Source: Dysgonomonas sp. 25
GTDB taxonomy: Bacteria > Bacteroidota > Bacteroidia > Bacteroidales > Dysgonomonadaceae
DNA: 64,000 nucleotides
Assembly: GCF_010501075.1 (NCBI RefSeq)
Contig: NZ_QVMN01000006.1
Location: 124,001 to 188,000 of the forward strand
Direction of reading: 5' to 3'
Under the pieces are notes generated by a model that saw nothing but the letters and a program-made list of their open reading frames with translations, made no database searches and had not been told where the DNA came from. Below are positions 9,196 through 22,086 of the stretch, piece after piece; position 1 is the first letter of the stretch, and each line of letters opens with the position of its first letter. A program made the position numbers and the translations under genes.

Positions 9196-10299
9196 ATGAA
9201 AAAGATTCATATATTATTATTTCTATTGCCGCTGATTATATTCTCGGCATGTAGCAAAGACGAAGACAAAATGTACGTTTTGCCCGTTGACGACGCTACA
9301 CCTCCATCCCTGTCGGTAGAAGGTTCGACAAATATCGAAGTGACAGCCGAAACATACGAGATTTTCCCTGCCATATTGAATTGGTCGAAAGCCAATTTTG
9401 GAAAAGATATTGTTGTGGAGTATATTCTTGAAATGGATACTACTGAAAACTTTGAAACTAAATATCAGGTTGCTGTTGGTAAAAGCGCTTACTCCAAAGC
9501 TCTCTCAGGGGCAGAATTGAGTAAATGGGCAATTGATAAATTCGGCGCCTATGACGAAGCTGCCGGTACAGTAAGTACCCTGTTTTTCAGCATGCGTATT
9601 GCAGCTGTGGTAGCTTTGGAAAACGGAACGGTAATCAATAAACCGGATACAGTATTCTCTAATGTCTTATCGCTCGAACTGACTCCTTATTTTCAGGCTC
9701 CGGCTTTCCCGACCGAAATGTATATGATCGGCGAAGAATTTGGAAATTTTGACTGGTCACAACCAGGCATTGTAACCATGACTCCTGTAAATGATAAAGA
9801 AGGAGAATTCTGGTGTATCCGTTACATGACGGGAGGTAAGAAGTTCAAATGGTCACCTAAGAAAGCGTGGAGCGGAGACTTCAACCAACTCGGTACGAAT
9901 GTAGGTTTCACCATTGACGGAGGCGATGCAAAAATAACGACTGATGGTATGTATATTGTTTATATAGACCTGAAAAATGATGTGCTGACCATCGAACCGG
10001 CCAAAGTATATGGTATGGGAGACTGCTTCGGCGGATGGTCTACCGAAACATATCCGTTCACAGTGAATCCGGTGACTAAAACAATGGATATCACAACTAC
10101 CGGCGCAGGAGATCTTCGTATGTATGCTTCATCAACGGCTTCATCTATAGGCGGCGACTGGTGGAGAATGGAATTTATCCTCAGAGCAGGAGTTATTGAG
10201 TATCGCGGAAATGGCGGCGATCAGGAACCACGCGTAAATGTTGCTGCGGGTAAAACTATCAGCCTCGACTTTAATGCCGGAACAGGAACAATAAATTAA
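9196..10299 (+). CDS. susE: SusE/SusF-type starch-binding outer-membrane lipoprotein
   Basis: A protein of 367 residues with lipobox Cys19 (LIIFSAC). It opens with a SusE-type beta-sandwich (about 40-160, VTAETYEIFPAILNWSKANF is its signature). Two successive carbohydrate-binding-like modules follow, at about 173-270 (MYMIGEEFGNFDW, then KKFKWSPKKAW) and 275-365 (YGMGDCFGGWST, then MEFILRAGVIEYRGNGGD). SusE and SusF are surface lipoproteins that bind starch but are not needed for transport. Length matches a SusE with two modules. It begins 22 bases after susD, and its 3' end is followed by a perfect 13-bp hairpin before susB. Confidence 0.9.
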   Translation: MKKIHILLFLLPLIIFSACSKDEDKMYVLPVDDATPPSLSVEGSTNIEVTAETYEIFPAILNWSKANFGKDIVVEYILEMDTTENFETKYQVAVGKSAYSKALSGAELSKWAIDKFGAYDEAAGTVSTLFFSMRIAAVVALENGTVINKPDTVFSNVLSLELTPYFQAPAFPTEMYMIGEEFGNFDWSQPGIVTMTPVNDKEGEFWCIRYMTGGKKFKWSPKKAWSGDFNQLGTNVGFTIDGGDAKITTDGMYIVYIDLKNDVLTIEPAKVYGMGDCFGGWSTETYPFTVNPVTKTMDITTTGAGDLRMYASSTASSIGGDWWRMEFILRAGVIEYRGNGGDQEPRVNVAAGKTISLDFNAGTGTIN

Positions 10300-10317
10300 T
10301 TGGTTATTCTAAATAAG

Positions 10318-10351
10318 ATTCAGCGGGAATTATATGTGATTCCCGCTGAAT
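10318..10351 (+). terminator. Intra-operon hairpin between susE and susB
   Basis: Perfect 13-bp stem (10318-10330 pairs with 10339-10351) with an 8-base loop. There is no strong U tract, so it may be an mRNA stabiliser, processing site or weak terminator rather than a full stop. Confidence 0.6.
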
Positions 10352-10363
10352 TTAAAAGCTTAA

Positions 10364-12580
<2,217 letters not shown>

Positions 12581-12592
12581 TATTCACAATCC

Positions 12593-14483
<1,891 letters not shown>

Positions 14484-14514
14484 ATTGGGGTTATTAGTTA
14501 ATTAGGTAGGTCGA

Positions 14515-14550
14515 AGCCGTAGGATTGAATAGAATCCTGCGGCTTTTTTT
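14515..14550 (+). terminator. Terminator of the sus-like operon
   Basis: 12-bp stem with one G-U pair (14515-14526 with 14533-14544), a 6-base loop, and a run of eight T from 14543. About 30 bases after susA. Confidence 0.88.
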
Positions 14551-14623
14551 GTTGCCGGAATGAAAACGACTGAACAATGTTAAAATTTGGATGTTGTAAT
14601 AGTATATAATTGAAATATTTATG

Positions 14624-14631
14624 TATTTTTG
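14624..14631 (+). promoter_or_regulatory. -7 element TATTTTTG for the efflux operon
   Basis: TAnnTTTG match 60 bases upstream of the tolC-like start at 14691. No standard -33 TTG. Confidence 0.4.
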
Positions 14632-14690
14632 CTAAAAGGTTGCACAAACAACTAAAAGGGTTTTAAATAATGTATTAGAGATTTTGAGAT

Positions 14691-16070
14691 ATGGCAACAA
14701 GAATATATCTTATTTCCATCGTGCTTCTATTCTGCTCGGCAAAAGTCGCAGGTCAGCAATATTTTACACTCGAAGAATGTCGTCAGTTGGCAATCGACAA
14801 TAATAAGGCGCTGAAAATAGCCTCCGAAGAAGAGCGGATAGCCTATTACGAAAAGAAAGAAGCACTGATGAATTTCTTTCCGAAAGTAGCAGCAACAGGC
14901 TCTTACCTGCATTTTGGCAGAGACCTCCACCTGATAGGGCGTTCGTCTATTCCGGCGAATATCACATTGCCTGTCATCGGAAATATCACTATTCCCGAGA
15001 ATATCCAGAATGATATATATCGTGCCGGAAGAATCGATATGAGCGACTTCTGGATAGGAGGCATCTCGCTCACCCAGCCTATATTTGCGGGAGGTAAGAT
15101 TATTGCCTACCACGATTTACGTTCTTATGCCGAGGAGTTAGCGAAAAGCCAGCGCGATACGAAGCTGACCGATATAATTGTAGAAGTAGACGAAGCCTAT
15201 TGGCAGGTTGTCTCCTTAGCTAATAAAGAGAAATTAGCCGAATCGTACGTACAGTCGCTGCAAAAGATGGATAACGATATTCAGGCGATGCTCGACGAAG
15301 GTGTTGCCACCAAAGCCGACCGGCTGAGCGTCAGCGTAAAATTGAATGAAGCCGAAATGACGCTTACAAAAGCGCGCAATGGGGTGAGCCTCTCTAAAAT
15401 GCTGCTTTGCCAGTTATGCGGAATAGAGATTACCGACGCCATCAATGTGGCCGATGAAAAGCTTCCCGAGCTCGTTTTAGATGAGGAAACCCCAACAAAT
15501 GGAAGCGCCGAAGAAGCCATTGCCAATCGTCAGGAGATAAAAAGCCTCGAATTGGCAACTAAAATATACAAGAAGCAGGAGAATATTACTTTCTCCGAGT
15601 TCCTTCCCACAGCCGGGCTTTCCGTCGGCTATATGACCACGAAGCCCAACCTCAACGATGGGTTTGAAAATGAATTTGGCGGCATGTGGAATGTAGGGGT
15701 GAAAGTCACCATCCCGCTCAATTTCATTACCAGTTCCACCAAGCTGAATGCTGCCAAAGCCCGTACACGCATAGCGCGCTACGAACTGGAAGATGCCAAA
15801 GAAAAAATACGGTTGCAAGTGAGCCAGCAGACATATAAGCTGGCAGAGGCGAATAAAAAGCTGACAGCTGCCGGCAAAAATGCCGAAAGTGCCGACGAAA
15901 ACCTATATTATGCCAATACGGGATTCGAAGAAGGGGTTATCTCGGCTACCGATGCTTTGTTGGCACATACGGCGTGGCTATCGGCTCATGCCGAAAAAGT
16001 AGATGCCCAGATAGATGTGAAACTCTGCCGCATTTACCTCAACAAGGCATTAGGACGTAGTATAAGATAG
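14691..16070 (+). CDS. TolC-family outer-membrane efflux protein
   Basis: A protein of 459 residues with a signal peptide ending AGQQ. It has two copies of the TolC coiled-coil/barrel repeat: the first begins YFTLEECRQLAIDNNKALK near residue 23, and the second is the long helix EDAKEKIRLQVSQQTYKLAEANKKL in the C-terminal half. It should form the trimeric outer-membrane channel of a tripartite exporter. It precedes a periplasmic adaptor and two ABC-2-type permeases in the same direction, so they probably work together. Its TAG stop overlaps the start of a 40-bp dispersed repeat that is also found directly after lpxK. Confidence 0.93.
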   Translation: MATRIYLISIVLLFCSAKVAGQQYFTLEECRQLAIDNNKALKIASEEERIAYYEKKEALMNFFPKVAATGSYLHFGRDLHLIGRSSIPANITLPVIGNITIPENIQNDIYRAGRIDMSDFWIGGISLTQPIFAGGKIIAYHDLRSYAEELAKSQRDTKLTDIIVEVDEAYWQVVSLANKEKLAESYVQSLQKMDNDIQAMLDEGVATKADRLSVSVKLNEAEMTLTKARNGVSLSKMLLCQLCGIEITDAINVADEKLPELVLDEETPTNGSAEEAIANRQEIKSLELATKIYKKQENITFSEFLPTAGLSVGYMTTKPNLNDGFENEFGGMWNVGVKVTIPLNFITSSTKLNAAKARTRIARYELEDAKEKIRLQVSQQTYKLAEANKKLTAAGKNAESADENLYYANTGFEEGVISATDALLAHTAWLSAHAEKVDAQIDVKLCRIYLNKALGRSIR

Positions 16071-16107
16071 TTACAAGTTACTTCGCCCTACGGGCAGTTA
16101 CAAGTTA
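16069..16107. repeat. Dispersed 40-bp repeat, copy 1
   Basis: A small GCCC-NN-GGGC hairpin flanked on both sides by GTTACAAGTTAC. It is near identical to 40710-40749 (one clear difference in the loop). Both copies start within a few bases of a stop codon. Confidence 0.8.
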
Positions 16108-16143
16108 CAAGAAAAAATAGTTGTCAAATAAAAATCGAGATAT

Positions 16144-17145
16144 ATGCATACTGAGAAAGATAGAATAGAAGGGGCATCGAAGCTAATCCCCATTCTGGTA
16201 TTCACTGCTGTCATCATAGTGGTTGGGTTGTATGGTTTCTTTTTCCTGCGCCAGCACGACAACATCGTACAAGGTGAAGCCGAGATAACAGAAATACGCA
16301 TCTCGAGTAAGATTCCCGGGCGTATCGCCAAATTCTATTTCGACGAAGGCGATTATGTGCAAAAGGGTGATACCCTCGCCATCCTTAGCGCACCCGATAT
16401 CGATGCCAAATTGCTACAGGCTCGGGCTGCCGAAGAGGGAGCGATGGCTCAGAACCGCAAAGCAATAAAAGGTGCCCGCGGGGAAGAAAAACAGGCGGCA
16501 TACGAAATGTGGCAGAAAGCCCGCGCAGGGCTCGAGATTGCTCAGAAATCCTATACCCGTATGCAAAATCTCTTCGACAAGGGAGTGGTAACAGCCCAGA
16601 AACGCGACGAAGCGGAGGCGAATTATAAAGCTTCGGCTGCTACCGAAAGGGCAGCCAGAGCCCAATACGATATGGCTCTCAACGGAGCGGAAGCGGAAGA
16701 TAAAGACGCTGCCGAATCGGTAGTGGAAAGAGCCCGTGGGGCAGTGGCCGAAGTGAAGTCGTATGTAGACGAGAGTTATATAATATCGGCTGTCGACGGG
16801 CAAATTACCGAGCGTTACCCGAATGAAAGCGAGCTTATCGGCACAGGCTCGCCGATTTTCAACATTATGGATTTTTCTGATAAATGGGGAAGTTTCAATG
16901 TACGCGAAGACAGGTTGAAGAATTTCAAGATGGGAGATGTATTGTCGGTGTACGTTCCGGCGCTCGATAGAGAGGTGGATATGAAAGTCTATTATCACAA
17001 GGATTTAGGTTCGTATGCGGCATGGAAAGCTACTAAGACAACAGGGGATTACGACCGCAAAACCTTCGAGGTGCGTGCCCGCTTTGTGGATTCGGACGGG
17101 CAAAGGGATGTTATTCCGGGTATGTCTTTGATTATAAAGGAATGA
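16144..17145 (+). CDS. HlyD/EmrA-type periplasmic adaptor (membrane fusion protein)
   Basis: A protein of 333 residues with one N-terminal transmembrane helix (about 16-36). A lipoyl half-motif follows (EITEIRISSKIPGRIAKFYFDEGDYVQKGDTL), then a long alpha-hairpin coiled coil (about 85-200), the second lipoyl half (YIISAVDGQITERYPNESELIGTGSPIF) and a beta-barrel end. It should bridge the inner-membrane permeases to the TolC-like channel. It ends with ATGA overlapping the start of the first permease gene, showing translational coupling. Confidence 0.92.
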   Translation: MHTEKDRIEGASKLIPILVFTAVIIVVGLYGFFFLRQHDNIVQGEAEITEIRISSKIPGRIAKFYFDEGDYVQKGDTLAILSAPDIDAKLLQARAAEEGAMAQNRKAIKGARGEEKQAAYEMWQKARAGLEIAQKSYTRMQNLFDKGVVTAQKRDEAEANYKASAATERAARAQYDMALNGAEAEDKDAAESVVERARGAVAEVKSYVDESYIISAVDGQITERYPNESELIGTGSPIFNIMDFSDKWGSFNVREDRLKNFKMGDVLSVYVPALDREVDMKVYYHKDLGSYAAWKATKTTGDYDRKTFEVRARFVDSDGQRDVIPGMSLIIKE

Positions 17146-18311
17146 AAATACAGACAGGCATCATACCGGTCTTTGTACGGGAAATCTACCGTATGGCTAC
17201 CTCCAAGTTGTGTATTTGGGGGCTGATTGTGGTGCCTTTGCTTTCCACCGGCATATTGGTGTATATGATGCACGAAGGACAGCCGCACAAGATACCTATC
17301 GCTGTGGTAGACTTGGATAATTCGGCTACCTCCCGCACCTTGATCCGCCAGTTGGATGCTTTCCCCAAAACGGATATCAAATACAAAAGCCTGTCGTTTC
17401 CCGAAGCACGCAAAATGATGGAACGCGACGAGATATATGCTATCCTGACCATTCCTGATAATTTTTCGAAGGATGCTACTTCCGGCCGTCAGCCGAAGCT
17501 GGTTTATTATACCAACAATGCTTTTTTGCTGTCGGGTTCGCTACTCTTTCAGGATTTGAAAACGATTTCGACCTTGGCATCGGCATCCGTAGGATTGCAG
17601 ACCGGGCAGGCGCACGGCTACCGCGAAGAGCAGATTATGCCCGTCGTGCAGCCCATTCAGGTTGAATCGCACCCGCTGAGCAACCCCTACTTAAACTATT
17701 CGATTTACCTCAACAACTTATTGCTTCCGGCTATTCTGCAATTGATGCTGTTTATGTTTACCGTATCGAGTCTGGGTTCGGAAATTAAAGCTGGAAAAGG
17801 AAAAGTATTGCTACGCTTGTCGGGCAATTCCATCCTGAAGGTAATGGCGGGGAAACTATTGCCTTATACGCTGATTGCTATTGTTATAGCATTGTTCTAT
17901 ATGTCGGTACTGTATTACTATAACCAATATCCGATGAATAGCGGTTTTGTGCCGATGTTTATCAATTATGTATGCCTTATTCTGGCATCGCAGGCATTCG
18001 GCGTCGTTCTGTTCGGCTTGTTCCGCAACTACCGTTTTGCCTTGAGTATTGCCAGCCTTGTGGGGATGCTCACCTTCTCTATTATGGGTATGTCCTTTCC
18101 GGCGCTCTCTATGGATGCACCCTTACAGAGCCTCGGCTATTTGTTCCCGATGCGGCATTTTGTGCTGATATATGTCGATCAGGGGTTGAATGGGATAGCT
18201 CTTGGCTATTCGATGTATCATTATGCCGCCTTGATCGGTTTTGTGCTGTTGTCGTTGTTCTTTTTCGGTTCGGTCAAAAAGCAGCTGAACCTCAATGTTT
18301 ACGAACCTTAA
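17142..18311 (+). CDS. ABC-2-type transporter permease, first of pair
   Basis: A protein of 389 residues with one N-terminal transmembrane helix (about 21-43), a large extracytoplasmic domain (IPIAVVDLDNSATSRTLIRQLD is typical of YhgE/ABC-2 permeases), then five hydrophobic segments in the C-terminal half. It belongs to the YbhR/YhhJ-like ABC-2 membrane family. The gene overlaps the adaptor gene by 4 bases. No ATP-binding subunit is encoded in the operon. The substrate is unknown. Confidence 0.88.
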   Translation: MKIQTGIIPVFVREIYRMATSKLCIWGLIVVPLLSTGILVYMMHEGQPHKIPIAVVDLDNSATSRTLIRQLDAFPKTDIKYKSLSFPEARKMMERDEIYAILTIPDNFSKDATSGRQPKLVYYTNNAFLLSGSLLFQDLKTISTLASASVGLQTGQAHGYREEQIMPVVQPIQVESHPLSNPYLNYSIYLNNLLLPAILQLMLFMFTVSSLGSEIKAGKGKVLLRLSGNSILKVMAGKLLPYTLIAIVIALFYMSVLYYYNQYPMNSGFVPMFINYVCLILASQAFGVVLFGLFRNYRFALSIASLVGMLTFSIMGMSFPALSMDAPLQSLGYLFPMRHFVLIYVDQGLNGIALGYSMYHYAALIGFVLLSLFFFGSVKKQLNLNVYEP

Positions 18312-18321
18312 AGGAGTAGCT

Positions 18322-19512
18322 ATGTTCAAATTCTTTCTCGACATATATTATACTTGCAAATCGGAACTAAAAGCCATTATCCGCGACGAGGCCATTATTA
18401 TCCTCTTCCTGCTGGTACCATTCGGTTATCCGTTGCTGTATACCTATATCTACAATAATGAGGTATCGCGCGAGGTGAAAATGATAGCGCTGGATGAATC
18501 ACATTCGGCTCTTGGGCGCGAATTTGTGCGCAAGGTAGATGCCACGCCCGACGTGCACATTATCGGTTATGCCGGAGATATGGAAGAAGCCAAAGAATAT
18601 ATGCGCCGCAAAGAGGCTTATGGTATTCTTTATATCCCGGGCGATTTCAGCAAAAATCTACATACACAAAAGCAGACACAGGTAAATGTGTATGCCGACA
18701 TGAGCGCCTTGTTGTTCTACAAAGCGATGGTTTTGAGTACGACGGAAGTTTCGCTGGATATGGGAGCAGACATCCGTGTTTCGGAGGTCGGATACAAGAG
18801 TAGGGGAGACGATGCGAATACCCAACAGGCGGTTTTGAACGAATGGGTTCCCTTGTACAATCCAGCCAATGGCTTTGCCAGCTTCCTTATCCCGGCAGTC
18901 CTTATCCTGATTCTCCAGCAAACCATGTTGCTGGGTATCGCTACCCGCGTTGGTACGCAGAATGACAGACGTATCTATTCGATAGGCATCAATGACCTTA
19001 CGGGGAAGAAGGTCGGCTCATTAGGACTGACCTTTGGCAAAGCGGTTTGCTATGTCCTCCTGTATATGCTCATTTCTATCTGGGTCATACGGATTGTCCC
19101 TTACCTGTTCGATCTGCCGCAGATTGGCGAACCGTCTACGATTGCCATCTTTATTATGCCTTTCCTGCTGGCATCGGCTTTCTTTGGCATTACGCTGTCC
19201 TATTTCTGCTCGCAACGCGAGTTTGCCATGCCGCTGTTTGTATTTACCAGTGTCATCTTTGTCTTTCTGTCGGGCATATCGTGGCCTTGGGCGTCCATGC
19301 CTCCTATGCTGAAATCGATTAGCTACATTATACCATCTACCCCTGCCATACAGGGATTTGTGCGCATCAATACGATGGGAGCATCCTTAGGCGAAGTATG
19401 GTTCGAATATATTGCCTTATGGGTGCAGGCAATCGTCTATTGCGTCACAGCCATACTTATGCAGAAATGGTGGTATAGGAACTATAGCCGCCAGCACATA
19501 GAGACTATATAA
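18322..19512 (+). CDS. ABC-2-type transporter permease, second of pair
   Basis: About 396 residues from the ATG at 18322, which is preceded by AAAGGAG. The longer frame from 18295 would overlap the previous gene by 17 bases and is less likely. Same build as the preceding gene: an N-terminal membrane helix, an extracytoplasmic domain (VKMIALDESHSALGREFVRKVD), then about five membrane helices ending with FVFTSVIFVFLSGISWPWASMPP. The two permeases probably form a heterodimer that works with the HlyD and TolC proteins upstream. Confidence 0.88.
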   Translation: MFKFFLDIYYTCKSELKAIIRDEAIIILFLLVPFGYPLLYTYIYNNEVSREVKMIALDESHSALGREFVRKVDATPDVHIIGYAGDMEEAKEYMRRKEAYGILYIPGDFSKNLHTQKQTQVNVYADMSALLFYKAMVLSTTEVSLDMGADIRVSEVGYKSRGDDANTQQAVLNEWVPLYNPANGFASFLIPAVLILILQQTMLLGIATRVGTQNDRRIYSIGINDLTGKKVGSLGLTFGKAVCYVLLYMLISIWVIRIVPYLFDLPQIGEPSTIAIFIMPFLLASAFFGITLSYFCSQREFAMPLFVFTSVIFVFLSGISWPWASMPPMLKSISYIIPSTPAIQGFVRINTMGASLGEVWFEYIALWVQAIVYCVTAILMQKWWYRNYSRQHIETI

Positions 19513-19710
19513 CTGTTGTTAAACATATATAGAAATTGGTTGTATATCAGTCTGGCAATTGTCGAAGATAATCGCTTGTGGCAGAATATCAAACCTTCGG
19601 GCACACAGGATGAGGTGGTTAGAGTTGCTTTCAATCAGGATGTGAAGGATATGAAAACTTGGCTTACATCCCGCCTCAACTGGCTGGATCAGGCCTCTTT
19701 CCAAGATTAA
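19513..19710 (+). pseudogene. Possible 3' remnant of a CotH-kinase-like gene
   Basis: About 64 codons follow the permease gene without a credible start (first usable codon TTG at 19516). The translated end, DVKDMKTWLTSRLNWLDQASF, resembles the C-terminal signature of CotH-type secreted kinase-fold proteins, which end in a WL..RL.WLD motif. Nothing of the kinase body is present, so it looks like the stump of a deleted gene. A short unrelated ORF remains possible. Confidence 0.45.
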
Positions 19711-19714
19711 TAGA

Positions 19715-19741
19715 TAAGGTGGGAAACAATCTCCCACCTTA
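19715..19741. terminator. Bidirectional hairpin terminator
   Basis: Perfect 10-bp stem (19715-19724 with 19732-19741) and a 7-base loop. It separates the plus-strand efflux operon from the convergent phosphatase-like gene. T-rich sequence follows on the plus strand. Confidence 0.7.
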
Positions 19742-19749
19742 TTATCTTC

Positions 19750-20826
19750 TTAATCCTCAACGGTATTATAGAGTAATATCTTCCTTAACCTGATTTGTTT
19801 TTCGGGAGTAATTTTCAGATCTTTTTCCAGATACTCGTCCAATGTACCCCGTTTCTTACGGATGCAGGAGAGCGCAAAGCGCAGGTATGAAATATCGGTG
19901 TTGGATATTAGCAGGAGCGCTTCCTGGCTCGATTCGGGGAGGTTGGTAATGTCCGGCACGAGCGACGATTTATTTATTCCCCGGTTGGATGCCAGATAGT
20001 CGTCTTCGATAGTTTCCACAGGTACACCTAATGTGTATAGGAGGAAGTAAGAAGCCAGACCTGCCTGCTCTTTGCCTAAATGGCAACCGAACAAGATAGG
20101 GTAGTTGTCTTCGTGGCATAGATAATCGAAGAAAGCCGCAAATTGTTCGGTGTAATTGTCAACAAACTCTTTATATAAATCTTGCGTATATATGACGGCA
20201 TCGCCCCGCATAAAGCGCCCTTCGCGTATCTGGGGGACAATGGATGTGAAATTATCCTGCCCGATGGGCAATCTGTAGTAATGTTCCACATTCAACGGAT
20301 TGTTGAGAGGCCTGACCTCCTGTACCCGTATGTCGATGTGCGTTTTTATATGCAACCTGTTTATTTCGTCCCGGTCGTTAGCTGTCATATGCCTGAAGTT
20401 GCCGCTGCGGAATATCTTTCCCCATCGTACCTGTTGCCCGTTAGAAGTGTAATATCCTCCCAAATCGCGGAAGTTGTGCACACTGTCGAGGTTGAAAAAA
20501 CGGTTGGAGATAACCCCCGACCATATTTTGTCTATCCTCAGTTTGAAGAATTGACGACGTGCCGAGTCCGGAAGATTCATGGCCGCAATATAATCGTCGC
20601 TTTTGGCTATGACGGTAGGTGTGGAAAAGAATGTAGAGTCATTGTCAGACGAAAATATTTCTACAATTGCATTCTCCGGCTCGGGATATAACTCCCATTT
20701 TATTTCATAATCCCCTTTCGACCCTTTTTCGCAAAGGACGTCTATCGACATTGTCTTCTGCGAGCAGGCGCTCCAAAGCACTATGCCGGAAGCGAATAAA
20801 AAGAGGTACGGCAGTTTATTTCTCAT
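19750..20826 (-). CDS. Tyrosine-phosphatase-fold lipoprotein lacking the catalytic arginine
   Basis: A protein of 358 residues with a lipobox (IVLWSAC), an N-terminal beta-sandwich-like domain (about 25-115) and a C-terminal domain of the tyrosine phosphatase (Y_phosphatase3) type (NFRDLGGYYTSNGQQVRWGKIFRSG near 134). At the signature loop the usual HCxxGKDRTG is GCHLGKEQAG: Cys248 is kept, but the invariant Arg is Gln254 and the preceding His is Gly. The CX5R site is therefore CX5Q, and the protein is probably a pseudophosphatase that binds rather than hydrolyses. It is divergent from an intact paralogue at 21034. Confidence 0.82.
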   Translation of the reverse strand: MRNKLPYLFLFASGIVLWSACSQKTMSIDVLCEKGSKGDYEIKWELYPEPENAIVEIFSSDNDSTFFSTPTVIAKSDDYIAAMNLPDSARRQFFKLRIDKIWSGVISNRFFNLDSVHNFRDLGGYYTSNGQQVRWGKIFRSGNFRHMTANDRDEINRLHIKTHIDIRVQEVRPLNNPLNVEHYYRLPIGQDNFTSIVPQIREGRFMRGDAVIYTQDLYKEFVDNYTEQFAAFFDYLCHEDNYPILFGCHLGKEQAGLASYFLLYTLGVPVETIEDDYLASNRGINKSSLVPDITNLPESSQEALLLISNTDISYLRFALSCIRKKRGTLDEYLEKDLKITPEKQIRLRKILLYNTVED

Positions 20827-20860
20827 TTACCCTATTGATGATTTTGCTTAACACGAATAA

Positions 20861-20868
20861 CAAATTTA
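20861..20868 (-). promoter_or_regulatory. -7 element TAAATTTG for the pseudophosphatase gene
   Basis: TAnnTTTG match on the minus strand, 34 bases upstream of the start at 20826. Confidence 0.4.
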
Positions 20869-20975
20869 CACAAGTTTATACAAGGAAGTGAGCCTTTCGA
20901 GATATTAAATGTTATTTTTTCCAAAACTTAGGCATTTTTTTAATTCCTACAGCTATTTTATGCTTCTACTCTCCC

Positions 20976-20983
20976 TACCTTTG
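20976..20983 (+). promoter_or_regulatory. -7 element TACCTTTG for the phosphatase gene
   Basis: TAnnTTTG match 50 bases upstream of the start at 21034. Together with the opposing element at 20861 it makes a divergent promoter region. Confidence 0.45.
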
Positions 20984-21033
20984 TTACATAATGATAATAA
21001 ACCACAGCATAAATAAAATATTTTAACGAGTAT

Positions 21034-22086
21034 ATGGGAAAAATTATATTGGTATATACCTTTTTCTTCTGTGCTATATTCTTTCCGGCATGTAACCAAA
21101 ACAAACCAGATATGACAGCTACATTCGAAGGTGAAGACCTGACGCAAAATGCCCAAATTTTACGGGACAAAGAGACTAAGAAAGCATCCATCAAAATAGA
21201 TATACAAGGACCATGGCAATTGTACTATGGCTATTCGACCGATAGTATAGATTTCTCGCGCCCGTTGCTTACGGGGGAGGGAAGCGGTGAATTCGAACTG
21301 AATGTTGCCGACTCCTTGCGCAGCTATTTCGAGCTGGTGACGGATAACGGAAAGGCTATCCTGACGGATAAGCATCTGCCCATGACGGGCGGATATAACT
21401 TCCGCGATTTAGGCGGAGTGAGGACTACCGAAGGACGGTACGTGAAATGGGGAAAACTCTTTCGTGCCGACGATTTGGCCAATCTCACCCCTTCGGATTT
21501 GAATTATCTCAATTATTTGCCTGTTCGCTCGATTGTAGATTTCAGATCGCAACAGGAGATAAAGTCAGCTCCTGATCGCTATCCCAAATCGGTGATGAAC
21601 AATTTCGATCTGAGTATCGCTCCGGGAAATCTGACACCTGACCAGATAATGGCGGATTTCACCAAGATTGATTTTGCCGGACTGATGCAAGAGATCAACG
21701 TCCTGTTGGTTTCCGATTCGACGGCGATAAACCGTTACCGGGAGTTTTTCCAGATATTGCTGGATGAAGATAATGTTCCTGTCCTCTATCATTGTACGGC
21801 AGGTAAAGACCGTACGGGTATGGCTACTGCCCTCATTCTGTTAGGATTGGGTGTAGATGAAGAGACTGTAATGAACGACTATCTGCTTTCGAAAGTCTAT
21901 CTGGCAGATAAGTATGCCCCGATGGTGGAACGCTATCCGCAAATGGCACCATTGATGACGGTAGAAAGAGAATACCTGCAGGCAGGGTTGGACAAGATCA
22001 AAGCCGATCACGGCTCGGTAGAAAACTACCTGACTACGGTATTGGGCGTCGATATCAAGAAACTGAAAAGCATGTATTTGTATTGA
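21034..22086 (+). CDS. Tyrosine-protein phosphatase lipoprotein (Y_phosphatase3 type)
   Basis: A protein of 350 residues with a lipobox (IFFPAC), an N-terminal beta-sandwich-like domain (about 25-110) and a phosphatase domain. It has the NFRDLGG entry motif (NFRDLGGVRTTEGRYVKWGKLFRAD) and the complete active-site loop HCTAGKDRTG, with nucleophile Cys254 and Arg260. It should hydrolyse phosphotyrosine or another phospho-ester outside the cytoplasm. The divergent neighbour at 19750 has the same two-domain build with a broken active site. Confidence 0.92.
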   Translation: MGKIILVYTFFFCAIFFPACNQNKPDMTATFEGEDLTQNAQILRDKETKKASIKIDIQGPWQLYYGYSTDSIDFSRPLLTGEGSGEFELNVADSLRSYFELVTDNGKAILTDKHLPMTGGYNFRDLGGVRTTEGRYVKWGKLFRADDLANLTPSDLNYLNYLPVRSIVDFRSQQEIKSAPDRYPKSVMNNFDLSIAPGNLTPDQIMADFTKIDFAGLMQEINVLLVSDSTAINRYREFFQILLDEDNVPVLYHCTAGKDRTGMATALILLGLGVDEETVMNDYLLSKVYLADKYAPMVERYPQMAPLMTVEREYLQAGLDKIKADHGSVENYLTTVLGVDIKKLKSMYLY

